Shown here piece by piece: positions 9,285 through 17,786 of a stretch of DNA of 64,000 bases. The stretch is from Candidatus Lambdaproteobacteria bacterium RIFOXYD2_FULL_56_26. Its GTDB lineage: Bacteria > SAR324 > XYD2-FULL-50-16. Under the pieces are notes generated by a model. It worked only from the letters and a program-made list of their open reading frames with translations, made no database searches and was not told the origin of the DNA. Made by a program: the position numbers and the translations under genes. Each line of letters begins with the position of its first letter. Within the stretch, counting starts at the first letter, position 1. The stretch spans positions 372,001-436,000 of the forward strand of contig MFNF01000001.1 of NCBI GenBank assembly GCA_001783715.1, given 5' to 3'.

Positions 9285-11036
9285 ATGAGCAATGAAAAAC
9301 GGGTGATCGACCTGATCTACATCACCCCGCCCAAGTCGGTCGAAGAATTGGTCGCCGACTACCGGCAAAAGATGGACATTTGGGGCAAAAAGCTCAAGGA
9401 CCTGCAAACCTATTACTTCGAGCAACACGCCGACAGCGCCGGACCGGATGTCCAGGAAGTGTTGGCGATGCGCAACTTTTTGGGCAAGTTTCTCAAGCAC
9501 CGGATCGACTGGATTCTGGAGAAAACCGAGGACCCCAAGCTCCGCCGCCGGTATCTCCAAGTCCTGCCCCCCTTCCACCAAAAAGGGGCGATCAAGACCC
9601 TGCTGTTTCACTTTTTCCAGCTCAAGGAAAGTGAAGACAAAAAAAACGTCCTGTACAATGCCGCCACGGACATAGAAAAGGAAGTCCGCATCCTCTGGGA
9701 CATCTACAAGCTCCGTAAGACCATCGAGTCAATCACCGTCTTGCAAAAGGCCCTGGAAGACCCCAACCCCTTCCCCTCGCTGTTTTCGGTCCCCACCCGA
9801 ATCCAACGACTTGAGGAGCTAAAGACGGTCTTTAAGCTGATGTTCCAAATGTGCATCCAGCCTCAGTTCCAAAAGGACCTGTACAACAACCTGAGCCCTT
9901 CGCACATCAGCCCCGAGGCGATTTTGGCCCGTCAGGAACAAGGGGTCAGTCTGGTGTACCCCCACGTGATCCGCAAGTTCGACTACCGGAACCACTTCTT
10001 TTTCGTCTATTTTTACTCCGGTATGAAGGCGAAGATCGGCGGCGAGGTCAAGGACTTCCGGTTTAACTACCTGGATTTTGAGATCATCAAACAAGAATTT
10101 TTGACCTTCTGGCTCAACAAACGGCTGGAGGGCAACGATAAAAAGATGGAGATCTACGCCCGGTACAAGCTGGGGGACAAAACCCTGGCTGAGCTGATCG
10201 CCGAAAACCCGGCCGACGAGATCGAGATTTTGCAGCAGTTGCCCTATGAGATCTTCAACGACTTGACCGCCCAGGTGAACGAAGAGGTGGCCCCGGAATT
10301 CAAGACCGAAGTGGAAACCTTCAGCGAAAACCACGGCGAGTTTGCCGAGGTTCGCCGCCAGTTTGACCGGGCCAAGAAGGTGGCGACCCTTTCGATCCTC
10401 AAGATCAAGGAACTTTTGAGCAGCCCGGCTCCGGCCCCCGAACCGCCTCCCGAGGCCCCCAAGCCGGTTGCGGCCAAACCGGCTCCGGCCCCCCCGGCCG
10501 CTCCGATAACCAAGCCGGAACCGAGGTTTGAGCTGGTGAAGGTCAAAAAAACCGAAATCGACTTCCCCTACCTGGTCAAGGCGATTGCGGAATTCTCCAA
10601 ACGGATCAACGTGCTCCGTGCTAAAATGGGGGCACAGGCCTACCAGGACTATACCAAGCGGATGACCAAATTCTTGTCCAACACCACCGAATCGGCGATG
10701 ATCCAAAGACGGACCCCCAAGCACGAATGGGTGCTGCCCTACGTGGTCAAGGAGTTTTTGGGCAACGACTTGGTCCAGGAACATTTGGTGATCGTGGGAG
10801 CAGAGGTGAAGGCCAAGGGCCTGGGAATGGGCTACAGCGCCAATGCCGGACAAAACGCCTACCAGTTCAGCTGCTTTTTTGTGTACGGAGTCGCCAACCC
10901 GGACGGGGTTTTGGGCACGCCGGTGGAGCAGCGGCAGGTAAGAGGCAAAAACTTCAACGAATACAGCCCCGCCGAACTGGCGGTCCGAGAACGGTTTTTA
11001 CGTTTTTTTGACTTGATCGACAAACCTTCGGCTTAA
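9285..11036 (+). CDS. Unknown two-domain cytoplasmic protein with Pro/Ala-rich linker
   Basis: I do not recognise this 583-aa protein. There is no signal peptide or membrane segment. The N-terminal region (about 1-385) is charged and probably largely helical. A linker rich in Pro and Ala (about 386-415) follows, then a second domain (about 420-583) containing the motif TPKHEWVLPYVVKEF. The Pro/Ala linker resembles flexible tethers in multidomain proteins. The start is ATG 9285 after AGGCTAGGGAAACAAC. It is followed 45 bp later by ilvD, with which it has no obvious link. Confidence 0.6.
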   Translation: MSNEKRVIDLIYITPPKSVEELVADYRQKMDIWGKKLKDLQTYYFEQHADSAGPDVQEVLAMRNFLGKFLKHRIDWILEKTEDPKLRRRYLQVLPPFHQKGAIKTLLFHFFQLKESEDKKNVLYNAATDIEKEVRILWDIYKLRKTIESITVLQKALEDPNPFPSLFSVPTRIQRLEELKTVFKLMFQMCIQPQFQKDLYNNLSPSHISPEAILARQEQGVSLVYPHVIRKFDYRNHFFFVYFYSGMKAKIGGEVKDFRFNYLDFEIIKQEFLTFWLNKRLEGNDKKMEIYARYKLGDKTLAELIAENPADEIEILQQLPYEIFNDLTAQVNEEVAPEFKTEVETFSENHGEFAEVRRQFDRAKKVATLSILKIKELLSSPAPAPEPPPEAPKPVAAKPAPAPPAAPITKPEPRFELVKVKKTEIDFPYLVKAIAEFSKRINVLRAKMGAQAYQDYTKRMTKFLSNTTESAMIQRRTPKHEWVLPYVVKEFLGNDLVQEHLVIVGAEVKAKGLGMGYSANAGQNAYQFSCFFVYGVANPDGVLGTPVEQRQVRGKNFNEYSPAELAVRERFLRFFDLIDKPSA

Positions 11037-11081
11037 CCCAAAGGCAGTTTGCTCAAGGCAATTTACCTTTTAGGAACCAGC

Positions 11082-12908
11082 ATGACTCAAAAACTCAGAA
11101 GCGCCACCAGCACCGAAGGAAGAACCATGGCCGGAGCCCGCTCCTTGTGGCGGGCCAACGGCATGAAGGACCAGGACTTCGGTAAGCCGATCATCGCCAT
11201 TGCCAACAGCTTCACCCAATTTGTCCCCGGCCACGTGCACCTACACCCGATCGGCCAGAGGGTGAAAGCGGTGATCGACCAATGCGGCGGTTTCGGTGCG
11301 GAATTCAACACCATCGCCATTGACGACGGGATCGCCATGGGCCATGACGGGATGCTCTACTCCCTGCCCAGCCGGGACTTGATCGCCGATTCGGTGGAAT
11401 ACATGGTCAACGCCCACATGGCCGATGCCCTGATCTGTATCAGCAACTGCGACAAGATCACTCCGGGCATGATGATGGCCGCCATGCGGTTGAACATTCC
11501 CACGATCTTTGTTTCCGGCGGACCGATGGAAGCGGGGGTGGACCAGGGGAAAAAGCTTGATCTGATCGACGTGATGATCGCAGGAGGAGACAGTGCCGTG
11601 GGCAACGACCAACTGGCGGCCTTGGAGCGTTCCGGCTGCCCAACCTGCGGTTCCTGTTCCGGGCTCTTCACCGCCAACAGCATGAACTGCCTGGCCGAGG
11701 CTCTGGGCCTTGCACTGCCGGGCAACGGGACCCTGGTAGCCACCCACGCCGACCGTTGGGGCCTCTTTGAAGCGGCGGCCAAACGGATCGTGGCCTTGGC
11801 CAAGGAACATTACCAGGAAGGCAAGCCGGGACTCCTGCCCCGGGACCTCGCCAGCCCCAAGGCCTTTGAGAACGCCATGGCCCTGGACATCGCCATGGGC
11901 GGCTCGACCAACACGGTGCTGCACCTTTTGGCGGTCGCCCAGGAAGGGGAGGTGAACTTCACCTTGGCCGACATGGACCGGATCAGCCGCAAGGTCCCCA
12001 CCCTGTGCAAGGTGGCCCCCAGTAGTGCCTACCACATGGAGGACGTGCACCGGGCCGGAGGGATCAACGGCATCTTGGAAGAGCTTTTGGCCGCAAAGCT
12101 GCTGGACGGTTCCGCCAAAACCGTCTCGGGGGCCAGCATGGCCGAGCAGATTGCAGCCTACAGCCTCAAAAAGGGCAGCCCCAAAGGCAAGGCCCTTTAC
12201 TCTGCCGCTCCCGGCGGCTTTCGGACCGTCCACGCCTTCTCCCAGTCCAACCGGTACGGCACCCAGGATCTGGACCGAGAGATGGGCTGCATCCGTGCGG
12301 CAGGTTCGGCCTTTTCCAAGGAAGGCGGGCTTTGTGTCCTGTACGGCAATCTGGCCCAAAACGGCTGTGTGGTTAAAACCGCTGGGGTAGACGAAAAGAT
12401 TTGGACCTTTGAAGGTCCCGCCAAGGTTTGTGAATCCCAAGACGAAGCGACCGAAGCGATCTTGTCGGGAAAAATCCAGGCCGGGGACGTGGTGGTGATC
12501 CGTTACGAAGGCCCCAGGGGCGGACCGGGGATGCAGGAAATGTTGTACCCAACCACCTACCTGAAATCCAAAGGGCTGGGCAAGGTTTGCGCTTTGATCA
12601 CCGACGGCAGGTTTTCCGGCGGTACCTCGGGCCTTTCGATCGGCCACGTCTCCCCCGAAGCGGCGGCAGGCGGGACCATTGCCTTGGTCGAGGAAGGGGA
12701 CCGGATCAGGATCAACATCTCCAACCGGCAGATAGAACTCTTGGTCCCTCCTGCTGTCTTGGAACAGCGGCGGGCGGCCAAACAGGCCCAAGGCTTCCGG
12801 CCCAAAGAGCGAACCCGGAAGGTTTCCAAGGCCCTCCAGGCCTACGCCTTGATGGTCACCAGCGCAGACAAGGGTGCGATTCGGGATTTGGACCAACTGA
12901 AGGGTTAA
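11082..12908 (+). CDS. ilvD: Dihydroxy-acid dehydratase
   Basis: Fe-S enzyme of valine/isoleucine synthesis that dehydrates 2,3-dihydroxy acids to 2-keto acids. The protein has 608 aa, close to the usual 560-620. Cluster-ligand cysteines are Cys123 in [10 protein letters not shown] and those in the CPTCGSCSG motif (186-192). The C-terminal [20 protein letters not shown] block is intact. ATG 11082 is chosen over an upstream TTG (11049) because it has an AGGAACC ribosome-binding site and matches the family N-terminus ([14 protein letters not shown]). Confidence 0.96.
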   Translation: MTQKLRSATSTEGRTMAGARSLWRANGMKDQDFGKPIIAIANSFTQFVPGHVHLHPIGQRVKAVIDQCGGFGAEFNTIAIDDGIAMGHDGMLYSLPSRDLIADSVEYMVNAHMADALICISNCDKITPGMMMAAMRLNIPTIFVSGGPMEAGVDQGKKLDLIDVMIAGGDSAVGNDQLAALERSGCPTCGSCSGLFTANSMNCLAEALGLALPGNGTLVATHADRWGLFEAAAKRIVALAKEHYQEGKPGLLPRDLASPKAFENAMALDIAMGGSTNTVLHLLAVAQEGEVNFTLADMDRISRKVPTLCKVAPSSAYHMEDVHRAGGINGILEELLAAKLLDGSAKTVSGASMAEQIAAYSLKKGSPKGKALYSAAPGGFRTVHAFSQSNRYGTQDLDREMGCIRAAGSAFSKEGGLCVLYGNLAQNGCVVKTAGVDEKIWTFEGPAKVCESQDEATEAILSGKIQAGDVVVIRYEGPRGGPGMQEMLYPTTYLKSKGLGKVCALITDGRFSGGTSGLSIGHVSPEAAAGGTIALVEEGDRIRINISNRQIELLVPPAVLEQRRAAKQAQGFRPKERTRKVSKALQAYALMVTSADKGAIRDLDQLKG

Positions 12909-12915
12909 AACCAAA

Positions 12916-12931
12916 GGGGTCCTAGGACCCC
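12916..12931. repeat. Perfect 16-bp palindrome between ilvD and ptsI
   Basis: GGGGTCCTAGGACCCC is a perfect palindrome 7 bp after the ilvD stop and 17 bp before the ptsI start. As RNA it could fold into a 6-bp GC stem with a CUAG loop, but no U-tract follows, so it is not a classical terminator. It could be an operator or a partial attenuator for ptsI. Confidence 0.5.
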
Positions 12932-12947
12932 AGCCGAAGGAACCGGG

Positions 12948-14681
12948 ATGATGCAGATCTACAAGGGCCTTGGGGTCTCCGAAGGGGTAGCGGTCGGAAA
13001 GGTCTTGAAGATCCATTCCGCCTTCATGAACTACCCGAGGATCGAGATTGAGGACGAGTCCGCCCTGCCCTTGGAGGTGGAACGTCTTAAAAAAGCCCAG
13101 CTCCAAACCCAGGCCCAACTGGAAGCCATCAGTGCCGATTCCGGCTCGGTGATCAACGACGAGTTGCGCCAAGTACTCACCAGTTTTCAACTCCTGCTGG
13201 CAGACAAAAAATTTGTCCCGGCGATGATCGACAAGGTCCTGACCGCCAAAATCAATGCGGAATGGGCCTTGATTCGCACCATCGCCAAGCTGGAAGAGCG
13301 TTTCAAAAAAATCGAAGACCCCTACATCAAGGCACGGGTGGACGACATCCGCCAGCTGGGGGGGAAGTTGATGAACAACCTGCTGGAAAAGCCTACCCTG
13401 GACATTTCGGGGCTCAAGGAACCGGTGATCATTGTCTGCCACGATATCAGCCCCGCCGATGCCTTCCACCTCAACAAGGACAACATCCTCGGTATCGTCA
13501 CCGAAATGGGCGGTATGACCAGCCACAGCTCCATCTTGGCTCGGGCGATGAACATCCCGGCGGTAGTCGGGGTTCCAGACGCAACCAACCGGGTCCTGGA
13601 CGACCATTTTTGTATCCTCGACGGCAGCACCGGGGAGGTGATCGACCAACCTTCCCCCGAGAAGATCAACGAGAAGCTGGACAAAAAGGAGCGGCGCAAC
13701 CTTTACCAACTGCAACTGAACAAATTGATCGGCCACCCTTGCAAGCTCAAGGACGGGCTGGTGGTGGACCTGGCGGCGAACCTGGATTTTTTGGCCGAGC
13801 TGCCGGAGATCAAAAAATTCCAGATCCCTTCCATCGGGCTGGTTCGGACCGAGTTTTTGTTTGACCTGGAAAGTGAGTTTCCCACCGAAGAGGAACAGTT
13901 CAACACCTACACCCAGGTAATCCTGGAGTCGAGCTGTAACCCCATCACTTTTCGGACCTGGGACATTGGCTCGGACAAGACCACCAAACTGCTCCACGAA
14001 CTCTCTGAAGAAGCCAACCCGGCCTTGGGTTTCCGGGGGATCCGTACCTGCCTCAAACACCCCGAGATTTTGCGACCCCAGATCCGGGCCTTGCTGCGGG
14101 CCAGCCTTTCGGCCCAAATCAAGGTGATGATCCCCATGGTCACCAGGATCGACGAGATCACCGCCTCCTTGGCGATTGTCGAAGAAGAGCGGGCCAATCT
14201 GGGGATCAAGTCGAGCAAGCTCCAATTGGGCTGTATGCTCGAAACCCCGGCGGCGGTGCACATCCTAGACGACCTTTTGGACCTCTGCGACTTTATCTCC
14301 ATCGGGACCAACGACTTGGTCCAGTACACCTTGGCGGTGGACCGTCTCAACGAGCATGTTTCTTCCCTCTACGATCCTTTCCACCCGGCGATTCTCAAGA
14401 TGCTGGAGTACACCGTACAAACCTGCAACCGCCGGGGGAAGCCTGTTTCGATCTGTGGAGAAATGGCGGCCAACCCGATCATGCAGATGTTTTTGTTGGG
14501 CAACGGAGAGATCACCTTTTCCATGAGCCCCAACCAAGTACTCAAGACCAAACGGGTTTTGGGCAAGGTGGACCAGGGAACCCTCAAAAAAATTGCCTTT
14601 AAGTTCATCAACAAACACAGCAGCGATGAGTCCAACCGACTGGCCAAAGAGTTACAAAGCCAGTATGTTGAAGAAAGTTAA
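12948..14681 (+). CDS. ptsI: Phosphoenolpyruvate-protein phosphotransferase (enzyme I)
   Basis: First enzyme of the PTS phosphorelay: it autophosphorylates from PEP and passes the phosphate to HPr. The protein has 577 aa, the typical length. The phospho-histidine is His193 in GGMTSHSSILARA, the PEP-binding barrel follows with LVRTEFLF and MLETPAAV, and the active-site Cys region is KPVSICGEMA near residue 500. ATG 12948 is directly followed by a second Met, and either could initiate. No HPr, HPr kinase or EII gene lies nearby, so the partner is encoded elsewhere. Confidence 0.95.
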   Translation: MMQIYKGLGVSEGVAVGKVLKIHSAFMNYPRIEIEDESALPLEVERLKKAQLQTQAQLEAISADSGSVINDELRQVLTSFQLLLADKKFVPAMIDKVLTAKINAEWALIRTIAKLEERFKKIEDPYIKARVDDIRQLGGKLMNNLLEKPTLDISGLKEPVIIVCHDISPADAFHLNKDNILGIVTEMGGMTSHSSILARAMNIPAVVGVPDATNRVLDDHFCILDGSTGEVIDQPSPEKINEKLDKKERRNLYQLQLNKLIGHPCKLKDGLVVDLAANLDFLAELPEIKKFQIPSIGLVRTEFLFDLESEFPTEEEQFNTYTQVILESSCNPITFRTWDIGSDKTTKLLHELSEEANPALGFRGIRTCLKHPEILRPQIRALLRASLSAQIKVMIPMVTRIDEITASLAIVEEERANLGIKSSKLQLGCMLETPAAVHILDDLLDLCDFISIGTNDLVQYTLAVDRLNEHVSSLYDPFHPAILKMLEYTVQTCNRRGKPVSICGEMAANPIMQMFLLGNGEITFSMSPNQVLKTKRVLGKVDQGTLKKIAFKFINKHSSDESNRLAKELQSQYVEES

Positions 14682-14704
14682 CCGATTTTTTTAAAGGAGG
14701 CCCC

Positions 14705-15109
14705 ATGTTGACCCCAGCCCAAGCCACGGCTTTGATCAAAAGCCACCCCAAGGTTGCGATTGTAGGCCTTAGCCCCAAGGACGACCGGCCTTCTTACCAT
14801 GTCGGCCAGTTCCTGGCCCGCAACGGATTCCAGATCACCCCCATCCATCCGGCCCACGACGAGATCTTGGGGTTCCCGGCCAAAAAATCCTTGACCGAAC
14901 TGGCCCCCGGCGAGGTGGATTGGGTGGACCTGTTTTTGAACCCCAGCCGCCTGATGGACCTGCTGCCCGAACTCAAGCGGCTCCGGCCCAAGTTGGTCTG
15001 GTGCCAGCTGGGGGTGGTGGACGAGGCCTTTAATGCCGCCTTGGACGAGGCTAAAATCCCCTACATCGCCGACCGGTGCCCCAAGATCGAATGGAGCCAA
15101 CAAGGATGA
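14705..15109 (+). CDS. CoA-binding domain protein (YccU-like)
   Basis: A 134-aa single-domain Rossmann protein of the CoA-binding family. It has the VAIVGLSPKDDRPSYHVGQFL stretch (16-36) and the VDLFLNPSRLMDLLPEL and VWCQLGVVDE segments. The physiological role of these proteins is unclear. A strong ribosome-binding site (AAAGGAGG) lies just before ATG 14705. The stop overlaps the next start in ATGA, which suggests coupled translation with the chorismate-mutase-like gene. Confidence 0.85.
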   Translation: MLTPAQATALIKSHPKVAIVGLSPKDDRPSYHVGQFLARNGFQITPIHPAHDEILGFPAKKSLTELAPGEVDWVDLFLNPSRLMDLLPELKRLRPKLVWCQLGVVDEAFNAALDEAKIPYIADRCPKIEWSQQG

Positions 15110-15609
15110 GCTTGTTCCCAGGTTTGGCGGAATTGCGGGATTCGATCGACCACTTGGACCACAGCCTATTGCTGCTGTGGGCGGAACGCAACAAATTCGC
15201 CCGGAACCTGCCCCCAAAAGAGCGAGAAGTCCAGTGGCAGGCCCAGGACTTTGTGGGGCTCGCCGCCCAATGGGGGCTGGCCCCGGCCTTTGTCGGCGAA
15301 CTGGGGCTGGCCCTGGACCAAGCGGCCCTGCCGACGGCCTTGGGTGCAACCTCCAACCTGGAGGACCTTTGGGGCAGCCTGATGCGGTTGGACCGGGTGC
15401 TGTTGGAGGTTTTGTCGGAACGGTTTAAGGTGGTGGTACGGATCGGACGGATCAAAAAAGAGCAGCAAATCGCCCCTTTGGACCCTTCCCGGTGGAACAG
15501 CCTGCTGGCCGAGCGGTTGGCCTTGGCCCGGGACCTGGGCCTCAAAGCCGAAGCGGTGGTCCACCTGTTTGAGGCGGTGCACCGTTATGCCCTGCAACTG
15601 GAGTCCTGA
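15106..15609 (+). CDS. Tandem chorismate-mutase-fold (AroQ) protein
   Basis: A 167-aa protein made of two AroQ-like helical repeats (about 6-78 and 84-165). Aligned without gaps to my recollection of the E. coli AroQ domain, the first repeat has R11 and R28 but Glu at the K39 position. The second has R106, K117, D126 and R129 at the R28/K39/D48/R51 positions, but Trp at the R11 and E52 positions. In the E. coli dimer R11 is supplied by the partner chain, so one composite site might survive in this fused pseudo-dimer. Chorismate to prephenate conversion is therefore possible but unproven. ATG 15106 overlaps the previous stop. Confidence 0.68.
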   Translation: MSLFPGLAELRDSIDHLDHSLLLLWAERNKFARNLPPKEREVQWQAQDFVGLAAQWGLAPAFVGELGLALDQAALPTALGATSNLEDLWGSLMRLDRVLLEVLSERFKVVVRIGRIKKEQQIAPLDPSRWNSLLAERLALARDLGLKAEAVVHLFEAVHRYALQLES

Positions 15610-16227
15610 TTGGCATTGCCGCTGTTGATTCTGTTCACCAAAGCCCCGGTGCCCGGCCAAGTCAAAACGAGGCTGATCCCGGCCTTGGGAGCTCAAGGAG
15701 CGGCGCTGGCCCATTCGCTGATGGTCCGGCGGATGGTAGAGCGGCTGCAAGGACCCTGGGACTTTGAGGTCCACTGCCCCGCTGCGGACCCCCAAGTCCT
15801 GGACCAATGGTTGGGCAACCTCCGGTTCCGCCCCCAAGGCCCCGGAGACTTAGGGGAAAAGATGTCCTTGGCTTTTGCGGAGGCCTTTGCTCGGGGGTAC
15901 AAAAAAGTGGCCTTGGTGGGCAGCGACATCCCCGACTTGGGGCCTGGGGAGATTCAAGGGGCCTTTGCGGCCCTGGACCAACAACCCCTGGCGCTTGGCC
16001 CGGCCCTGGACGGCGGGTACTATGCCATAGCCCTCAACCGGCCTTGCCCCGAACTGTTCCAGGGGGTCCCTTGGTCCAGCCCCCAGGTGTTGGCCCAAAC
16101 CCTGGCCACAGCCGCCGCCCTTAAAATCACCCCCACACTGCTGCCCCCCTTGGCGGACATCGACGAGCCCCAGGACCTGCCCCGGCTGCAAGCCCTGTTT
16201 CCCGACCAACCTTGGCTGGCCCGATGA
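15610..16227 (+). CDS. TIGR04282-type transferase 1, rSAM/selenodomain-associated (DUF2064)
   Basis: A 205-aa nucleotidyl/glycosyltransferase-fold protein. N-terminal LILFTKAPVPGQVKTRLIP (4-22) is the family signature, followed by VALVGSDIPDL (about 102-112) with the metal-binding DxP element, and ALGPALDGGYYAIAL. It starts with TTG 15610 directly after the previous stop (a second TTG at 15616 is possible); no ATG fits. The family is named for co-occurrence with a radical-SAM protein carrying a selenocysteine-associated domain. It is paired here with its usual partner, transferase 2, through an ATGA overlap. Confidence 0.82.
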   Translation: MALPLLILFTKAPVPGQVKTRLIPALGAQGAALAHSLMVRRMVERLQGPWDFEVHCPAADPQVLDQWLGNLRFRPQGPGDLGEKMSLAFAEAFARGYKKVALVGSDIPDLGPGEIQGAFAALDQQPLALGPALDGGYYAIALNRPCPELFQGVPWSSPQVLAQTLATAAALKITPTLLPPLADIDEPQDLPRLQALFPDQPWLAR

Positions 16228-16937
16228 TCTCGGTGGTCCTGACCTGCCTCAACGATGGTCCGCACCTGGAAGCCTGCCTCCAAAGCCTTGGGGGCTTCCA
16301 GGGCCTGGAGGTGCGGGTGGTGGATGGGGGCAGTAGCGAGTCCCTGGCCCCCCGGTTGGCCCGGATGGGTCCGGTCACCTTGCTGCATAGCCCCCCCGGA
16401 CGAGCCCGGCAGTTCAACCTTGGTGCCGCCCAGGCCCAAGGGGAGGTGCTACTTTTTCTGCATTCCGACTCCCTTTTGCCCACCGGCTGGCGGGAAGAAA
16501 TCGGGCGGATCTTGGCGAACCCCAAAAACATCGCCGGGGCCTTCTCCTTCAAAACCGACCTGGACCACCCCAAGATGGCCCGGATCGAGCGCTGGGCCAA
16601 CCGGCGCAGCCGCTACCTGCAACTGCCCTACGGTGACCAGGGCCTGTTTATGGCCAAGGCGACCTTTGAGGGCTTGGTTGGCTTTGCCCCGCTGCCTTTG
16701 ATGGAAGACTACGAACTTGTGTTGCGGCTGAAGAAACAAGGGAGGATTGAGACCAGCCCCCTGCCGCTGGTGACCAGTGGGAGAAGGTGGTTGGCTCAAG
16801 GTTTTGGGGCGGTTGGTTGGACCAACTTCAAGATTATCCTGCTGTATCATTTGGGGATTTCTCCAGACCGGTTGCAAAAAATTTACCGCTCCGGTCCCCA
16901 GCAAAAAGCCGTTGACAAGCAACAAAAGCCGGGCTAA
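16224..16937 (+). CDS. TIGR04283-type glycosyltransferase family 2, rSAM/selenodomain-associated transferase 2
   Basis: A 237-aa GT-A glycosyltransferase. It opens directly with ISVVLTCLNDGPHLEACLQSL, then VRVVDGGSSE and HSPPGRARQFNLGAAQAQGEVLLFLHSDS (the DxD-like donor region reads HSDS). GDQGLFM and MEDYELVLRLK follow, with a C-terminal amphipathic or hydrophobic part. The GRARQMN-type motif is characteristic of this subfamily. ATG 16224 overlaps the stop of transferase 1. Substrates are unknown. It is the last protein gene of the run before tRNA-Ala. Confidence 0.82.
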   Translation: MISVVLTCLNDGPHLEACLQSLGGFQGLEVRVVDGGSSESLAPRLARMGPVTLLHSPPGRARQFNLGAAQAQGEVLLFLHSDSLLPTGWREEIGRILANPKNIAGAFSFKTDLDHPKMARIERWANRRSRYLQLPYGDQGLFMAKATFEGLVGFAPLPLMEDYELVLRLKKQGRIETSPLPLVTSGRRWLAQGFGAVGWTNFKIILLYHLGISPDRLQKIYRSGPQQKAVDKQQKPG

Positions 16938-16954
16938 AAAGACGGATCACTTTG

Positions 16955-17030
16955 GGGGCCTTAGCTCAGCTGGTAGAGCGCAACGCTGGCAGCGTTGAGG
17001 TCAGGAGTTCGATCCTCCTAGGCTCCACCA
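16955..17030 (+). tRNA. tRNA-Ala, anticodon GGC
   Basis: A complete 76-nt cloverleaf. The acceptor stem GGGGCCT pairs with AGGCTCC and contains the G3-U70 wobble that specifies alanine. The D arm is AGCTCAGCTGGTAGAGC, the anticodon stem-loop is CAACG-CTGGCAG-CGTTG with GGC at 16988-16990, and the T arm has GTTCGATCC. The 3' CCA is encoded. It lies 17 bp after the glycosyltransferase gene. Confidence 0.97.
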
Positions 17031-17054
17031 AAACCCCCCCTTTCCGTTGGGTTT
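17031..17054 (+). terminator. Possible hairpin after tRNA-Ala
   Basis: AAACCC immediately after the encoded CCA can pair with GGGTTT 12 nt later. The stem is only 6 bp, with a short T stretch inside the right arm, so it is a weak terminator or processing signal. The rest of 17055-17233 shows no feature. Confidence 0.3.
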
Positions 17055-17233
17055 CCCTCCTTCGGAATTCCAGCTGGCCCCGCTCTACAGGTCAGGTTGG
17101 GTCCAAACCCGGCAAACACCGGGGCCGCATCTCCCGTTCAGCCTCAGTTCTCAGCCCTTCGTTGTTTATCCCCTTGCCTGTCCTGAAGCCCCTGGGCGCT
17201 GTCTTGTCCAAAGGCCCGCCGTTCTCCTGCGGC

Positions 17234-17695
17234 CTAGGACTTGGGGGCGGAGAAAAAGGGTTTGAGCCGGTGGGCCAAGGCTTCCTTTTGGATCTCCAGT
17301 TCCAACATCTTTTGGGCCCAACCTAAGATCAGTTCATGGGACGGGTCGTCGGTAAAGCCCAGCAGTCGGGCGAAGTGCTCGATCAGCTCCTGTTCGCTGA
17401 TCAGCAGTTCCCGGTCTTCGGTGGCCACCCGGATGACCTCGTTAATCATCAAAAAGGCCTTTTCAAAGCTCAACCTCGGCAGAGGCTCCAAGGGGCAAAG
17501 GGAATACTTTTCCACCGCCTGCTTTTCCAGCTCTTCCATCTCCTCTTGCCGCACCCAATTCATCGCCTCCCGCAGGTCTTCAAACTCTTCGGCAGAGACG
17601 TGCTTGTCCACCACCACTACTTTCCAGATGGCGGTGTAAAGCCATTTGCGTTCCTCGACATGCAGGTCTTTGATGGTGGTTTTGGCGGTGATCAC
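17234..17695 (-). CDS. TerB-like helical protein
   Basis: A 153-aa all-helical protein resembling the TerB/tellurite-resistance domain: the pattern VVVVDKHVSAEEFEDL (about 26-41) with acidic residues after the first helices and a later RVATEDRELLISEQELIEHF repeat. The paired acidic loops fit a metal-binding TerB-type fold, but no ter operon is present, so the role is unknown. The start is GTG 17695, preceded by a strong GAGGGGGG ribosome-binding site. A second protein of similar plan is encoded at 51890. Confidence 0.6.
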   Translation of the reverse strand: MITAKTTIKDLHVEERKWLYTAIWKVVVVDKHVSAEEFEDLREAMNWVRQEEMEELEKQAVEKYSLCPLEPLPRLSFEKAFLMINEVIRVATEDRELLISEQELIEHFARLLGFTDDPSHELILGWAQKMLELEIQKEALAHRLKPFFSAPKS

Positions 17696-17786
17696 GAGAA
17701 ATTGCCCCCCTCAGGCCAGTGTGTGGAATGTATGGTACTGCCGATGGTGAGGATACCCACAACCCCATAGATTTGGGAAGAATCCT

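Noticed and set aside
11241-14261. A 1006-codon open frame on the minus strand across ilvD and ptsI
   Set aside because: Exact antisense of two well-supported genes. It is rich in His, Gln and Gly with no domain, an effect of GC-biased third positions.
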